Source: Phocaeicola intestinalis (GTDB lineage Bacteria > Bacteroidota > Bacteroidia > Bacteroidales > Bacteroidaceae). Taken from it: a DNA stretch of 64,000 nucleotides. The stretch spans positions 1 through 64,000 of the forward strand of contig NZ_JACSPP010000007.1 of NCBI RefSeq assembly GCF_014837065.1, in the 5' to 3' direction. This document shows, in pieces, positions 16,507 through 25,692 of this stretch (its first letter is position 1; each line of letters opens with the position of its first letter). The position numbers were made by a program, and so were the translations under genes. The notes under the pieces were generated by a model. The model had not been told where the DNA came from. It saw nothing but the letters and a program-made list of their open reading frames with translations, and ran no database searches.

Positions 16507-16710
16507 TTGTGCGATGAAGGTTGTTGCAGATGGAAAGTTCTTAGAAGCTGTTTTGAATTTCTCCAAAAAGTTTTTCTTGGCTTGATGTATCTGTTTTCGT
16601 GTGTGCTTTGGGCGATTTTTTGGTCCTTTCCGCTCCTGTTCTTCGTCAGATAGCCCGCTATCTTCCTCATCACAGAAGCGAAAATGCCTCAAAAACTCAT
16701 CCCAAATCAT
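16504..16710 (-). CDS. Small charged hypothetical protein, possible relic
   Basis: A 68-aa frame starting 'MIWDEFLRHFRFCDEEDSGL' and then very basic (Lys/Arg-rich). The start lies inside a 76-bp sequence that recurs at 22815-22890, where the frame is broken. It may therefore be a relic of a transposable element rather than a host gene. No family recognised. Confidence 0.3.
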   Translation of the reverse strand: MIWDEFLRHFRFCDEEDSGLSDEEQERKGPKNRPKHTRKQIHQAKKNFLEKFKTASKNFPSATTFIAQ

Positions 16711-16740
16711 CGCACGATAAATTCAAAACAGCTTCTTATG
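16665..16740 (-). repeat. Interspersed 76-bp repeat, copy 1
   Basis: It aligns without gaps to 22815-22890 on the opposite strand, with a little over 80 percent identity. The shared core is GATTTGGGATGAGTTTTT. See copy 2. Confidence 0.75.
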
Positions 16741-16813
16741 ACGGATCAGTCTGAAGAACCAATACTGAAGAATCTGCTTGTTTTTATATTATTCATCGCC
16801 ATATATGGATTCT

Positions 16814-18853
16814 TTACCAAATGTTCACGCGTTTTTCCGGAGCTACGTAAAGTGGATCGTTCGGAGTGATGTTGAAAGCATCATACCAAGCCTGGATATG
16901 AGGCAGGGCACCGTTTACACGCCATTCGCCCAACGAGTGAGGATCGCTCTTGGTATATACACGAATCTGTTCGTCGCGGATGTTTCCTGCCCATAACGTA
17001 GCATAGGCAATGAAGAAACGTTGTGCAGGTGTAAAGCCGTTTTTATCTTCCAACGGGGCATCTTTTGTGGCGTTTTGGAATGCCAGGTATGCGATGTTCA
17101 AACCTCCGTGGTCGGCAAGGTTTTCACCCAAGGTGAGCTGGCCGTTTCCGTGTAATCCTGGAAGTACTTCGATGTTGTTGAAGAAGTCCACCATTACTTG
17201 TGCACGTTCTTTGAAGCGGTCGGCATCTCCTGCTGCCCACCAGTCTTTCAGATTGCCTTCCTTGTCGAACTGACGTCCCTGATCATCGAATCCGTGAGTC
17301 ATTTCGTGTCCGATTACTACGCCGATAGCACCGTAGTTGGCAGCATCATCGGCTTCCATGTTAAAGAATGGTGGTTGAAGGATTGCTGCCGGGAAGCAGA
17401 TTTCGTTAGTAGAGGGATTGTAGTAAGCATTGACGGTTTGCGGTGTCATCAGCCATTCATCGCGGTCGACTGGTTTTCCCAAACGGGATATCATGTCGTT
17501 GAAGCCCCAGGCAGCAGCACGGCATACGTTTGCCCAATACGAGTCTTTCTGGATTTCAAGTGCTGAATAGTCTTTCCACTTGTCGGGATAACCCACTTTC
17601 ACGCGGAAAGCATCCAGTTTTTCATGGGCACGCATTTTGGTGCTGTCGCTCATCCATTCTTGTGCATCGATGCGCTGTCCCAGTGCTGTTTGCAGGTTTT
17701 TTACGAGGTTGACCATACGTTCCTTGGCTGCAGCGGGGAAATATTTTTCGACATACATTTCGCCTACCAGTTCACCCAATAAACCATCGACGCTATTAAC
17801 GGCACGTTTCCAGCGTGGTTGATTGGCTTGTCGTCCGGACATCACTTTACCATAGAAGTCGAAGCGTGCAGTCACGAAATCATCGCTCAATGTGGGAGCT
17901 GCAGCGTCAAGCAGGTTGTATTCCAAGTATGAAATGCTTTTGGAGAGCGGCAGGGTATTGATGAGCTTCGCTACTTCCTGAATGGGTTCTATTTGTTCTA
18001 CGTTCAGTTCGGCAGGTGCTTCGATACCCAAAGCCTTCATAAAGGCATCCCAGTCAATGCCGGAAATCTGCTTCTTGAGTTCGGCATATGTCATTTTGTG
18101 GTAATTGGCTTCGGGGTCACGCAGTTCGGTTGCACTTTTCGATACTTTGGCAATGGCAGTTTCTATTTCCATTACGTCTGCCACCTTCTGTTGTGCATCG
18201 GTTTCAGTAAATCCGGCAAGGGTGAAAAGTTTTGCAATGTATTTTTTGTATTGCTCGCGGATGTTTTGGGTGATGCTGTCATTGTCGAGGTAATATTCTT
18301 TTTCGCCCAAGTTGATGCCGCCTTGTCCCATCTGGAAGATGTTCAGCACACTGTTTTTGGGATCGGCATAAACGTAGTAGCTGAAGAAAGTGCCTATACC
18401 TGCTGTACGTCGCATCTCGACTGCCATCGGGATGACCTGGCTTTTGTCAGTAAGTGCGGCTATTTTTTCAAGCATAGGTTTCACTGGTTCGCATCCTTGC
18501 TTGTTCAGTGTCACACTGTCCATTGCCATATTATAAAGGTCACCGATTTTCTGTGCGGCGGTTCCAGATTCGTTTTGTTTGGCTGCAAGTTCTTCAATCA
18601 GCCCGCGCAGCTGCTTCTGATTGTTTTCTGCCAGTTGGTCGAATGTGCCGTAGCGTGAATATTCAGCGGTTAGCGGGTGTGCGTCATTCCATCCTCCGCA
18701 GGCATAACGGAAGAAATCGGTACCGGCGGATACGGTAGTGTCCATATTCGCCAAATCAATGCCCGAAGTGTTCGTGGCATTCTTTTGTCCGGTGCAGCCG
18801 GCCATTGCCAGTGTGGCAAAAGCGGCTACTGCTACATAATGTTTTGTTTTCAT
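16814..18853 (-). CDS. M13 family zinc metallopeptidase (PepO/neprilysin-like) lipoprotein
   Basis: A 679-aa protein with a lipoprotein signal ('VAAFATLAMAGC', Cys at 19), so it is probably anchored in the periplasm or outer membrane. The M13 N-terminal helical domain is followed by the peptidase domain: substrate-binding 'VNAYYNPSTNEICFP', zinc motif HEMTH in 'VIGHEMTHGFDD', and 'GENLADHGGL' carrying the third ligand Glu. It ends 'PEKRVNIW', a typical M13 C-terminus. Members cleave oligopeptides up to about 40 residues. It is a single gene, divergent from the terminator at 16461. Length and motifs are complete. Confidence 0.95.
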   Translation of the reverse strand: MKTKHYVAVAAFATLAMAGCTGQKNATNTSGIDLANMDTTVSAGTDFFRYACGGWNDAHPLTAEYSRYGTFDQLAENNQKQLRGLIEELAAKQNESGTAAQKIGDLYNMAMDSVTLNKQGCEPVKPMLEKIAALTDKSQVIPMAVEMRRTAGIGTFFSYYVYADPKNSVLNIFQMGQGGINLGEKEYYLDNDSITQNIREQYKKYIAKLFTLAGFTETDAQQKVADVMEIETAIAKVSKSATELRDPEANYHKMTYAELKKQISGIDWDAFMKALGIEAPAELNVEQIEPIQEVAKLINTLPLSKSISYLEYNLLDAAAPTLSDDFVTARFDFYGKVMSGRQANQPRWKRAVNSVDGLLGELVGEMYVEKYFPAAAKERMVNLVKNLQTALGQRIDAQEWMSDSTKMRAHEKLDAFRVKVGYPDKWKDYSALEIQKDSYWANVCRAAAWGFNDMISRLGKPVDRDEWLMTPQTVNAYYNPSTNEICFPAAILQPPFFNMEADDAANYGAIGVVIGHEMTHGFDDQGRQFDKEGNLKDWWAAGDADRFKERAQVMVDFFNNIEVLPGLHGNGQLTLGENLADHGGLNIAYLAFQNATKDAPLEDKNGFTPAQRFFIAYATLWAGNIRDEQIRVYTKSDPHSLGEWRVNGALPHIQAWYDAFNITPNDPLYVAPEKRVNIW

Positions 18854-18946
18854 ATTGCTATTTTGTTTAAAAACTTAGTTTTGTCTTTATCATTACGAGT
18901 AAAAGAATTATGGGGGTGTTTTCCCAGTCAAGTGTAGGTTGAGAAT

Positions 18947-20884
18947 TTATTTCAGTTCTTCCAGTTCAAGTGAAATGGTTTCCCATTCGGTCTCCGCTGC
19001 GGCTATCTGCTCTTTCAGTTTCTGATGTTCCTGGTAGAGTGACATGTCGGCTGCACCTTCGGGTGTTGCCATACGGTTTTCGAGTGCCGACACCTGCTGT
19101 TCCATTTTTTCGATAGATGTTTCCAGTTCTGCTACCTGTTTTTCCAGCTTGCGTATCTTGCGTGTTTGTTCTCGTTGGGCTTCGTAAGAAAGTTTGCCTT
19201 CACTGGGAGGGTCTTTTTCTTCCTTTTTCTTTACACCTTCGGATGTAGATGCGGAGAGATGAAGTTCATTCAGATTTTCTATTTTTTTCTTCTGTAAGAA
19301 ATCGTATATGCCGCCGATGTGTTCTTTCACCAGTCCTCCGCCGAATTCGTAGACTTTGGTCACCAGTCCATCGAGAAACTCACGGTCGTGCGAAACGACT
19401 ATCACAGTGCCGTCGAATTCGCGTATGGCTTCTTTGAGTACATCTTTCGAGCGCATATCAAGGTGGTTGGTAGGTTCGTCGAGAATAAGCAGGTTGACCG
19501 GTTCGAGCAAGAGGCGTATCATTGCCAACCGGCTTCTTTCTCCTCCCGAAAGCACTTTTACTTTTTTGTCGGAAGCTTCGCCTCCGAACATAAATGCGCC
19601 CAGGATATCGCGTATCTTCAGGCGTATGTCTCCTTTTGCCACGCGGTCGATGGTATCGAATACGGTCAGGTTCTCGTCAAGTAGTTGTGCCTGGTTTTGG
19701 GCAAAATAGCCGATTTGCACGTTGTGTCCGATGGTGAGTTTTCCTTCATAGGGTATTTCGTCCATGATGCACTTGACGAGTGTGGATTTTCCTTCGCCGT
19801 TCTTGCCCACGAATGCTATTTTTTCACCTCGATGGATGGTAAGGTTCACATCGTGGAATACCACATGGGAACCGTACGCTTTCTTCAGGTTTTCGCATAT
19901 CACGGGATAATTGCCCGAGCGGATGGCGGGTGGGAACTTGAGGTGTAAGGATGAGTTGTCTTCTTCGTCCACTTCGACAGGTACGATTTTTTCGAGTTGC
20001 TTGATGCGGCTCTGCACCTGTACTGCCTTAGTCGCCTTATAACGGAAACGTTCAATGAAGTCTTCAGTGTCTTTTATTTCTTTCTGTTGGTTTTCGTAGG
20101 CACGGAGTTGCTGTTCACGTCGTTCTTTGCGGAGGACAACGAACTGGTCGTAAGGTACCCGATAATCATAGATATGTCCGCACGATATTTCGATAGTGCG
20201 ATTGGTGACATTGTTGATGAAAGCCCGGTCATGGCTGACCAGTACTACGGCTCCCGGTTCCATTTTCAAGAATCCTTCCAGCCACTGAATGCTCTCGATG
20301 TCAAGATGATTGGTAGGCTCGTCAAGCAGAAGCACGTCTGGATGGCGCAAAAGCAGTTTGGCAAGTTCGATGCGCATACGCCATCCTCCGCTGAACTCAC
20401 TGGTAGGACGGTCGAAATCAGAACGGGCAAAGCCCAAGCCCACCAAGGTGCGTTCCAGCTCAGCCTGGTAATTATTGCCTCCCATCATTTGAAAACGTTC
20501 GTTTTCGTGTGTAAAACGGTCTATCAGTCCGTGATAGTCTGGCGAGTCATAATCGGTACGGTCTGAAAGTTCCTGGTTCATCTGTTCCAGGTGTTTTTTC
20601 ATTTCGAAGATATGTTCGAATGCCATTTCTGCTTCGGCACGTACCGTACGTGTATCGCTCAGCACCATAACCTGGGGCAGATAACCGATGGTAACTCCGC
20701 GCTGTACCGCTACTGTGCCTTCGGTGGGACGTTGCATGCCGGCAAGTATTTTCAATAAGGTAGACTTGCCTGCACCGTTCTTGCCTACCAGGGCAATGCG
20801 GTCTTTCTTGTTGATAACAAACGATACATCTTTGAACAATGGAGTTACTCCGAATTCCACTTTCAAACCTTCTATAGAAATCAT
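18947..20884 (-). CDS. ABC-F family ATPase
   Basis: A 645-aa protein of two ABC ATPase domains and no membrane segment. Walker A motifs are 'GKNGAGKST' near residue 37 and 'GKNGEGKST' near 355. Signature motifs are 'EFSGGWRMR' and 'VLSGGERSR', and each domain has 'LLLDEPTNHLD' or a close variant. A linker lies between the domains and a coiled coil at about 560-645. ABC-F proteins act on the ribosome E site to relieve stalling or give antibiotic protection. The long C-terminal coiled coil resembles the Uup/YdiF groups. No antibiotic-specific features can be assigned. Confidence 0.93.
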   Translation of the reverse strand: MISIEGLKVEFGVTPLFKDVSFVINKKDRIALVGKNGAGKSTLLKILAGMQRPTEGTVAVQRGVTIGYLPQVMVLSDTRTVRAEAEMAFEHIFEMKKHLEQMNQELSDRTDYDSPDYHGLIDRFTHENERFQMMGGNNYQAELERTLVGLGFARSDFDRPTSEFSGGWRMRIELAKLLLRHPDVLLLDEPTNHLDIESIQWLEGFLKMEPGAVVLVSHDRAFINNVTNRTIEISCGHIYDYRVPYDQFVVLRKERREQQLRAYENQQKEIKDTEDFIERFRYKATKAVQVQSRIKQLEKIVPVEVDEEDNSSLHLKFPPAIRSGNYPVICENLKKAYGSHVVFHDVNLTIHRGEKIAFVGKNGEGKSTLVKCIMDEIPYEGKLTIGHNVQIGYFAQNQAQLLDENLTVFDTIDRVAKGDIRLKIRDILGAFMFGGEASDKKVKVLSGGERSRLAMIRLLLEPVNLLILDEPTNHLDMRSKDVLKEAIREFDGTVIVVSHDREFLDGLVTKVYEFGGGLVKEHIGGIYDFLQKKKIENLNELHLSASTSEGVKKKEEKDPPSEGKLSYEAQREQTRKIRKLEKQVAELETSIEKMEQQVSALENRMATPEGAADMSLYQEHQKLKEQIAAAETEWETISLELEELK

Positions 20885-20913
20885 ATAAATGCCTAGTCCT
20901 TTAGTTCTTGAGT

Positions 20914-20983
20914 TTGTAAGTCCTTAAGTCTTTTCGTTTTGCAAGCTAAACTTAAAACTTCAAAAACTTAAGAACTTACAAAT
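20914..20983. repeat. Intergenic inverted iterated repeat (AAGTCCTTAAGT type)
   Basis: Between the purA and ABC-F genes. The left arm TTTGTAAGTCCTTAAGT pairs with the right arm ACTTAAGAACTTACAAA, and the middle also carries ACTTAAAAC. One of several iterated self-complementary spacers in the window. It may work as a terminator or mRNA end for purA. Confidence 0.65.
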
Positions 20984-20994
20984 TCATCTACTCA

Positions 20995-22263
20995 TTATTC
21001 AGTATAGCGTTCGATGGTCTGTTCGCGGTCGGGACCTACTGATACGATTTTGATGGGAGTACCCAACTGGTCTTCAAGGAAGGAAATGTAGGCGTTGAAT
21101 TCTTCGGGGAATTCGTCTTCACTAGTCATCTTGGTCATATCGGTCTGCCAGCCGGGCATTTCTACATATACCGGCTCTACACCTTCGGTGATATCGTAGG
21201 GGAAATAGTCGATTTCTTCTCCGTTCACTTTGTATGCTACACAAGCTTTCACGATGGGGAAGGCATCGAGTACATCACTCTTCATCAGGATAAGCTGGGT
21301 GACTCCGTTGACCATAATGGCATAACGCAATGCTACGAGGTCGACCCATCCACAACGGCGTTCGCGTCCGGTCACTGCCCCATATTCATGTCCAAGGTCG
21401 CGGATAGTTTTTCCAGTTTCATCGAACAGTTCGGTAGGGAATGGTCCGGCTCCTACGCGGGTACAATAAGCTTTCATGATGCCATATACTTCGCCAATTC
21501 GGTTGGGTGCCAGTCCCAGTCCCGTGCAGGCTCCGGCGCAAATCGTATTGGAAGAAGTAACAAACGGATACGAACCGAAATCAACATCAAGCATCGTACC
21601 TTGCGCACCTTCGCACAACACACTCTTGCCTTCATTCAGGAGGCGGTTTATTTCGTGTTCGCTATCCACCAAGTGGAACTGGCGCAGGTATTCGATACCT
21701 TCCATCCATTGTTTTTCGGCTTCGGTTATATCATACGAATAGTTCAGGCTTTGGAGAATTTTTTCGTGACGTGCTTTGGCAGCTGCGTATTTCTCGTCAA
21801 ATCCATGCAGGATGTCGCCTACACGCAGACCGTTGCGGCTCACCTTGTCGGTATATGTCGGTCCGATACCTTTTCCGGTGGTGCCTACTTTCGATGCTCC
21901 CTTGGCAGCTTCATAAGCTGCATCCAGCACCCGATGGGTAGGTAAGATGAGGTGTGCTTTTTTCGAAATGTGCAGGCGTTCTTTCAGCGGATGTCCGCTT
22001 GCTTCAAGTGCTTCTGCCTCGCTCTTGAATAAAGCTGGGTCCAGTACCACGCCATTACCGATGATATTGACTTTATCGCCTTGGAATATCCCTGACGGAA
22101 TAGAACGGAGTACATATTTTTGACCTTCAAATTCCAGTGTATGACCGGCATTAGGTCCTCCTTGGAAACGAGCAACAACATCATAACGCGGGGTCAGTAC
22201 ATCTACGACCTTCCCTTTACCTTCATCGCCCCATTGCAAACCTAACAATACATCTACTTTCAT
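20995..22263 (-). CDS. purA: Adenylosuccinate synthetase
   Basis: A 422-aa enzyme joining IMP and aspartate with GTP to give adenylosuccinate, the first committed step to AMP. The signature 'LGLQWGDEGKGKVVD' is at residues 7-20, with 'GGPNAGHT' near 36. The catalytic 'GTTGKGIGPTYTDK' lies near 125, and 'VTGRERRCGW' is the conserved IMP/GTP-binding region. Full length for the family. It starts 12 bp after the Fur-family gene, so the two are likely co-transcribed. Confidence 0.97.
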   Translation of the reverse strand: MKVDVLLGLQWGDEGKGKVVDVLTPRYDVVARFQGGPNAGHTLEFEGQKYVLRSIPSGIFQGDKVNIIGNGVVLDPALFKSEAEALEASGHPLKERLHISKKAHLILPTHRVLDAAYEAAKGASKVGTTGKGIGPTYTDKVSRNGLRVGDILHGFDEKYAAAKARHEKILQSLNYSYDITEAEKQWMEGIEYLRQFHLVDSEHEINRLLNEGKSVLCEGAQGTMLDVDFGSYPFVTSSNTICAGACTGLGLAPNRIGEVYGIMKAYCTRVGAGPFPTELFDETGKTIRDLGHEYGAVTGRERRCGWVDLVALRYAIMVNGVTQLILMKSDVLDAFPIVKACVAYKVNGEEIDYFPYDITEGVEPVYVEMPGWQTDMTKMTSEDEFPEEFNAYISFLEDQLGTPIKIVSVGPDREQTIERYTE

Positions 22264-22275
22264 ATAATCTAATTT

Positions 22276-22743
22276 TTAAGTTTTTGAAATTTTTCTTCTT
22301 TTCGCTACCATACACTTGTTGCATAGCCCGTATATATATAAGGAGTAGTGAGAGGCATGAAAACCTTTCAGTTTGGTATCTACGATGGCTTGTTTCAAGG
22401 TTTCATCTTCGAACTCGGAAACCTTGCCGCACGAAGTGCAGATCATGTGATGGTGAGTCTCGTTGTTGTACGAACGTTCATACTGCGATGTATTGCCGAA
22501 CTGGTGCTTGATGACCAGTCCTGCATCAATCAGTAAGATAATCGTATTGTATAGCGTGGCACGGCTGACACGGAAACGTTCTTTTTCTGCCATATATGAA
22601 TATAGCATCTCGATGTCGAAATGTCCTTTGATGGTATAAATCGTGTCGAGAATGGCATATCGTTCGGGTGTCTTGCGATGCCCGTTCTTCTGCAAATAAT
22701 CAGTCAGAATCTGTTTTACCTTTTCTTTTATATTTTCTTCCAT
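22276..22743 (-). CDS. Fur/PerR family metalloregulator
   Basis: A 155-aa repressor. The N-terminal winged helix ('RKTPERYAILDTIYTIKGHF', then 'VSRATLYNTIILLIDAGLV') is followed by a dimerisation domain with 'THHHMICTSCGKVSEF' and 'YGLCNKCM'. The two CxxC pairs are the structural zinc site. I choose ATG at 22743: a longer frame would begin with TTG inside TACCTTTG (22772-22765), which matches a -7 promoter box. Whether it senses iron, zinc or peroxide cannot be decided from sequence. It is upstream of purA in the same transcript, as seen in other Bacteroidales. Confidence 0.9.
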   Translation of the reverse strand: MEENIKEKVKQILTDYLQKNGHRKTPERYAILDTIYTIKGHFDIEMLYSYMAEKERFRVSRATLYNTIILLIDAGLVIKHQFGNTSQYERSYNNETHHHMICTSCGKVSEFEDETLKQAIVDTKLKGFHASHYSLYIYGLCNKCMVAKRRKISKT

Positions 22744-22814
22744 CCGCTCAGTCTCTTTCTGGGTCAAAGGTAATCTTTTTTACGTAATTTAGAAAGGCTA
22801 CAAAGAAAAATTTC

Positions 22815-22890
22815 TATAAGAAACTGTCTTGAATTTATCATGTGCTGATTTGGGATGAGTTTTTAAGGCATTTCCGCTTCTGTAACTGGC
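22815..22890 (+). repeat. Interspersed 76-bp repeat, copy 2
   Basis: Gap-free match to 16740-16665 in reverse. Both copies sit in intergenic DNA. Copy 2 has a TGA where copy 1 has ATG, so no protein start exists here. Probably a relic or miniature form of a transposable element. Confidence 0.7.
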
Positions 22891-22927
22891 GTTTTCTTTA
22901 CCGGCTTTAACTTCTGCAAGTCCCGTA

Positions 22928-24709
22928 TCATTCTTCTTTGTTTTTCTGTAGAGTGAACACGAATTCCAGTCCTCCACTCGGATTGTTCTTGGCGAAAATG
23001 GTTCCTCCGTGGAAGAGTACGGCGTTTTTTACGATGGCAAGTCCCAGTCCAGTGCCTCCAAGCTTGCGCGAGCGTCCCTTGTCTATCCGGTAGAAACGTT
23101 CGAAGATGCGGTTCAGGTGTTCTTCGGGTACGCCTACTCCTGTATCGGAAAAGCTGAAATAGTAGTATTTTTCGTCTTCGCGGAAACAGTTGATGCGGAT
23201 GGTCACACCGGTTCCTGCGTATGCAATGGCGTTGTCCATCAGGTTACGGAAGATGGAATAGAGGAGCGAACTGTTTCCGTTGATGATAAGTCCGTAGGGC
23301 ACTTTGTTGATGACCGTGATGTGTTTTTCTTCCAATGCCAGTGCCAGCTCGTTCAGCATATTCTTCAGCATCAGGCTCAGGTTTACCTGTTCGCGTTCTA
23401 CCAGGTTCGGGGCTTCATCCATGCGTGTCAGCACCGAGATGTCGCGTAGCAGAACGGTAAGCCGGTTGCTTTGCGCATAGCTTCGTTCGAGGAATGCCTG
23501 CATTGTTGCCGGAGGCAGGTTGGGGGTGTTTAGTATTGTTTCCAGGTATCCCTGTATGCTGCTGACTGGTGTCTTCAGTTCATGGGCGATGTTTTGGGTG
23601 AGTTGCCGCTTCAGGCGTGCCTGTTGTTCTTCCTGTGAGATGTCGTTGATGGATATTTCGAATGAGTGATCTTGGAAAATGATGCATTCTACCGAAAAAG
23701 AACGTCCGTTCTTGTCCACATGAAGCGATAGTTTTTTCTCTTCTTTGCTGAAGTTTCCGTCGTTGCGGTTCAAAAAGTCGGTAATGGGATGCAGTTCGGC
23801 AATGTTGAACACTTCTTCGGTCGAGGTCAGGTTGTGGTCGGAGATCGTGTTGGCATATTGGGTAAAAAGGTTGTTTACCAGTATTTCTTTTCGCTCGCGG
23901 GTGAAGACTCCCAATCCTTCATGTGAGGTTTGCAGGTGCGATATCAGTTTCTCGCGTTCGATATACAGAGCCTCTTTGGCACGGTGCAGGCGCTGGTATA
24001 TCTTGATGATGTGTTGGGAGATTTCGCCCAGTTCGTTTTTGGGGAACGATTCAGAAATGTCGATCGGTTCGTTGCGGTCGGCACGTAGGGCGAATTGTTG
24101 CAGTCGGGTGATGGACATCCCCAACTTTCGTGTGTAGCGGTAGAACAGGATGACCAGCATCAGGCTGATGGTCAGTGTAAACCATACGAATTCCGAGTCG
24201 GCTTTGAGGTGCTTGCTTAGGCTTACGTTGTAGGGCAGTGCTGAGCGGATGATGAGTTGTTGTGAAGGATAATAGTGTGCCGAATAGAAATATTCTTGCC
24301 CTTCGATGCTGGCAGAGATGCGGTTGATGTCATAGCCGCTTCCATACATCAGTGCGTCTTGCACCTCTTTACGGGTACGGTGGTTCTCAAACTTGCTTAC
24401 ATCGGGTTGGATGTTGTCGTATATCACTTTACCTTGGGTGGTAATGATGGTTACACGGATATCGGGAATGATATGGGTAACAACGTATTGTTGCAATGAA
24501 TCGGTATCGAGGGACTTGCACGAGGTGATGAAGTCATACATCCGGTTATTGTAATTCTGTAATTGCATGTTCAGCAAATCGCTCTTGTATGCTTTTTCAC
24601 GCTGGTATTGAAAAACGAGGAAGCACGTCGCGAAGATGACGAACAGCAGGATGACCGACAGGAAAAGCCGTTTACTGAACGGTAACAGACGGTATATCAG
24701 TTTAGTCAT
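22928..24709 (-). CDS. Sensor histidine kinase
   Basis: A 593-aa membrane kinase. TM1 is at about residues 15-35 ('LFLSVILLFVIFATCFLVF'), a periplasmic sensor of about 120 residues follows, and TM2 is near 170 ('VWFTLTISLMLVILFYRY'). Next come a HAMP-like linker and coiled coil, a PAS-like region, the H-box 'NIAHELKTPVSSIQGYLETI', the N-box 'LMDNAIAYAG', then 'DTGVGVPEEHLNRIFERFYR' and 'GGTGLGLAIVKN'. It partners with the response regulator upstream at 24818-25504. The layout is PhoR-like and also fits RprX of Bacteroides. The stimulus is unknown. Confidence 0.92.
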   Translation of the reverse strand: MTKLIYRLLPFSKRLFLSVILLFVIFATCFLVFQYQREKAYKSDLLNMQLQNYNNRMYDFITSCKSLDTDSLQQYVVTHIIPDIRVTIITTQGKVIYDNIQPDVSKFENHRTRKEVQDALMYGSGYDINRISASIEGQEYFYSAHYYPSQQLIIRSALPYNVSLSKHLKADSEFVWFTLTISLMLVILFYRYTRKLGMSITRLQQFALRADRNEPIDISESFPKNELGEISQHIIKIYQRLHRAKEALYIEREKLISHLQTSHEGLGVFTRERKEILVNNLFTQYANTISDHNLTSTEEVFNIAELHPITDFLNRNDGNFSKEEKKLSLHVDKNGRSFSVECIIFQDHSFEISINDISQEEQQARLKRQLTQNIAHELKTPVSSIQGYLETILNTPNLPPATMQAFLERSYAQSNRLTVLLRDISVLTRMDEAPNLVEREQVNLSLMLKNMLNELALALEEKHITVINKVPYGLIINGNSSLLYSIFRNLMDNAIAYAGTGVTIRINCFREDEKYYYFSFSDTGVGVPEEHLNRIFERFYRIDKGRSRKLGGTGLGLAIVKNAVLFHGGTIFAKNNPSGGLEFVFTLQKNKEE

Positions 24710-24719
24710 AAGCTTTTTT

Positions 24720-24810
24720 TTTAGGTACTAGTTGACTAGGTACTAGGTAGCTAGGCTCTAGATACATCGGCAGAATTGTTTAAACCTAGTACCTGATTCC
24801 TAGTATCTGA
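24720..24810. repeat. Intergenic iterated repeat (GGTACTAGTTGACTAGGTACTAGG type)
   Basis: Between the response-regulator and kinase genes. Units TAGGTACTAG and TTGACTAGG on the left are answered by CCTAGTACCTG and CCTAGTATC on the right, so the transcript could fold back. The same units recur at 34366-34465 and 49676-49880. Confidence 0.75.
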
Positions 24811-24817
24811 AAATAAT

Positions 24818-25504
24818 TTATTCGCATTCGAAGCAATAGCCGTATCCCAGACGGGTAACGATATGTTTGCCGTATTCGCCGATTTTCTTGCGCAGGCGGG
24901 TGATGTTAACGTCTATCGTGCGGTCGAGCACGTACACCTCATCGTTCCACACCTTCGAGAGGATGTCCTCGCGAGAGAACACACGTCCTGAGTTTTGGAG
25001 CAGCAGCAGTAGGATTTCGAACTCTTTCTTGGTGAGTGAAACTTCTTCGCCGTTGATTGTCACCTTTTTCTGTGGCACATTGATGACCAGTCCCTTGTAT
25101 TGCAGTTCTTCACTGTCTTTCAGCTGGAGGTTGGCGGTGCGGCGCAATACGGCTTTCACGCGCATGATGACTTCGCGTAGCGAGAATGGCTTCGAGATAT
25201 AGTCGTCAGCACCTAGGTTGAAGCCCGTGATGGTATCGTTTTCCGTGTCTTTGGCGGTAATGAAAATGATGGGGATGTTGGCAGTGTCTTTGTCTGCCTT
25301 CAGCATGCGCGCCATCTTGAATCCGGAAATTTCGCCCATCATCACGTCTAGCAGCAACAGGTTGTATTGCGTAAGGTCCAGTTTCAGGGCCTCTTCTGCC
25401 GAGTTGGCAGTATCGACTTTGTAACCCTCCATTTCGAGGTTGAACTTCAGGATTTCGCACAAATCGTCTTCATCGTCTACTACAAGGATTCGGTATTCGT
25501 TCAT
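24818..25504 (-). CDS. OmpR/PhoB-family response regulator
   Basis: A 228-aa protein. The receiver domain has acidic 'VVDDEDD' at 8-14, the phospho-acceptor Asp in 'LLLDVMMGE' near 54, 'ITAKD' and Lys in 'DYISKPF'. The C-terminal winged helix includes 'VLRRTANLQ', 'LTKKEFEILLLLLQN' and 'RTIDVNITRLRKKIG'. It pairs with the histidine kinase downstream. It resembles RprY of Bacteroides/Porphyromonas, but that name is not secure from sequence alone. Confidence 0.93.
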   Translation of the reverse strand: MNEYRILVVDDEDDLCEILKFNLEMEGYKVDTANSAEEALKLDLTQYNLLLLDVMMGEISGFKMARMLKADKDTANIPIIFITAKDTENDTITGFNLGADDYISKPFSLREVIMRVKAVLRRTANLQLKDSEELQYKGLVINVPQKKVTINGEEVSLTKKEFEILLLLLQNSGRVFSREDILSKVWNDEVYVLDRTIDVNITRLRKKIGEYGKHIVTRLGYGYCFECE

Positions 25505-25515
25505 GGTTCTGTTTT

Positions 25516-25605
25516 TTTAGTTAATAATTAATAGTTAATAATTAATAGGGTATAATGGCGATATTTGCCTTTATTAACTATTAATTGTTAATTATTAATT
25601 AATAG
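25516..25605. repeat. Intergenic iterated repeat (AGTTAATAATTAATAG type)
   Basis: Iterated TTAATAATTAATAG units on the left and TTAACTATTAATTGTTAAT units on the right form an AT-only dyad just upstream of the response-regulator start. The same unit recurs at 49915-49950. Confidence 0.65.
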
Positions 25606-25692
25606 AAAATCTGTGTAATCTGTGGTGAAAAATTCACTTGCAAAGATGAGGCTTTCTTGTTTCGGTATTGTGAAATAGGTATTACAATCCGG

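Noticed and set aside
18947-20884. Transporter ATPase subunit
   Set aside because: Two fused ABC domains without membrane partners and with a coiled-coil tail identify an ABC-F ribosome factor.
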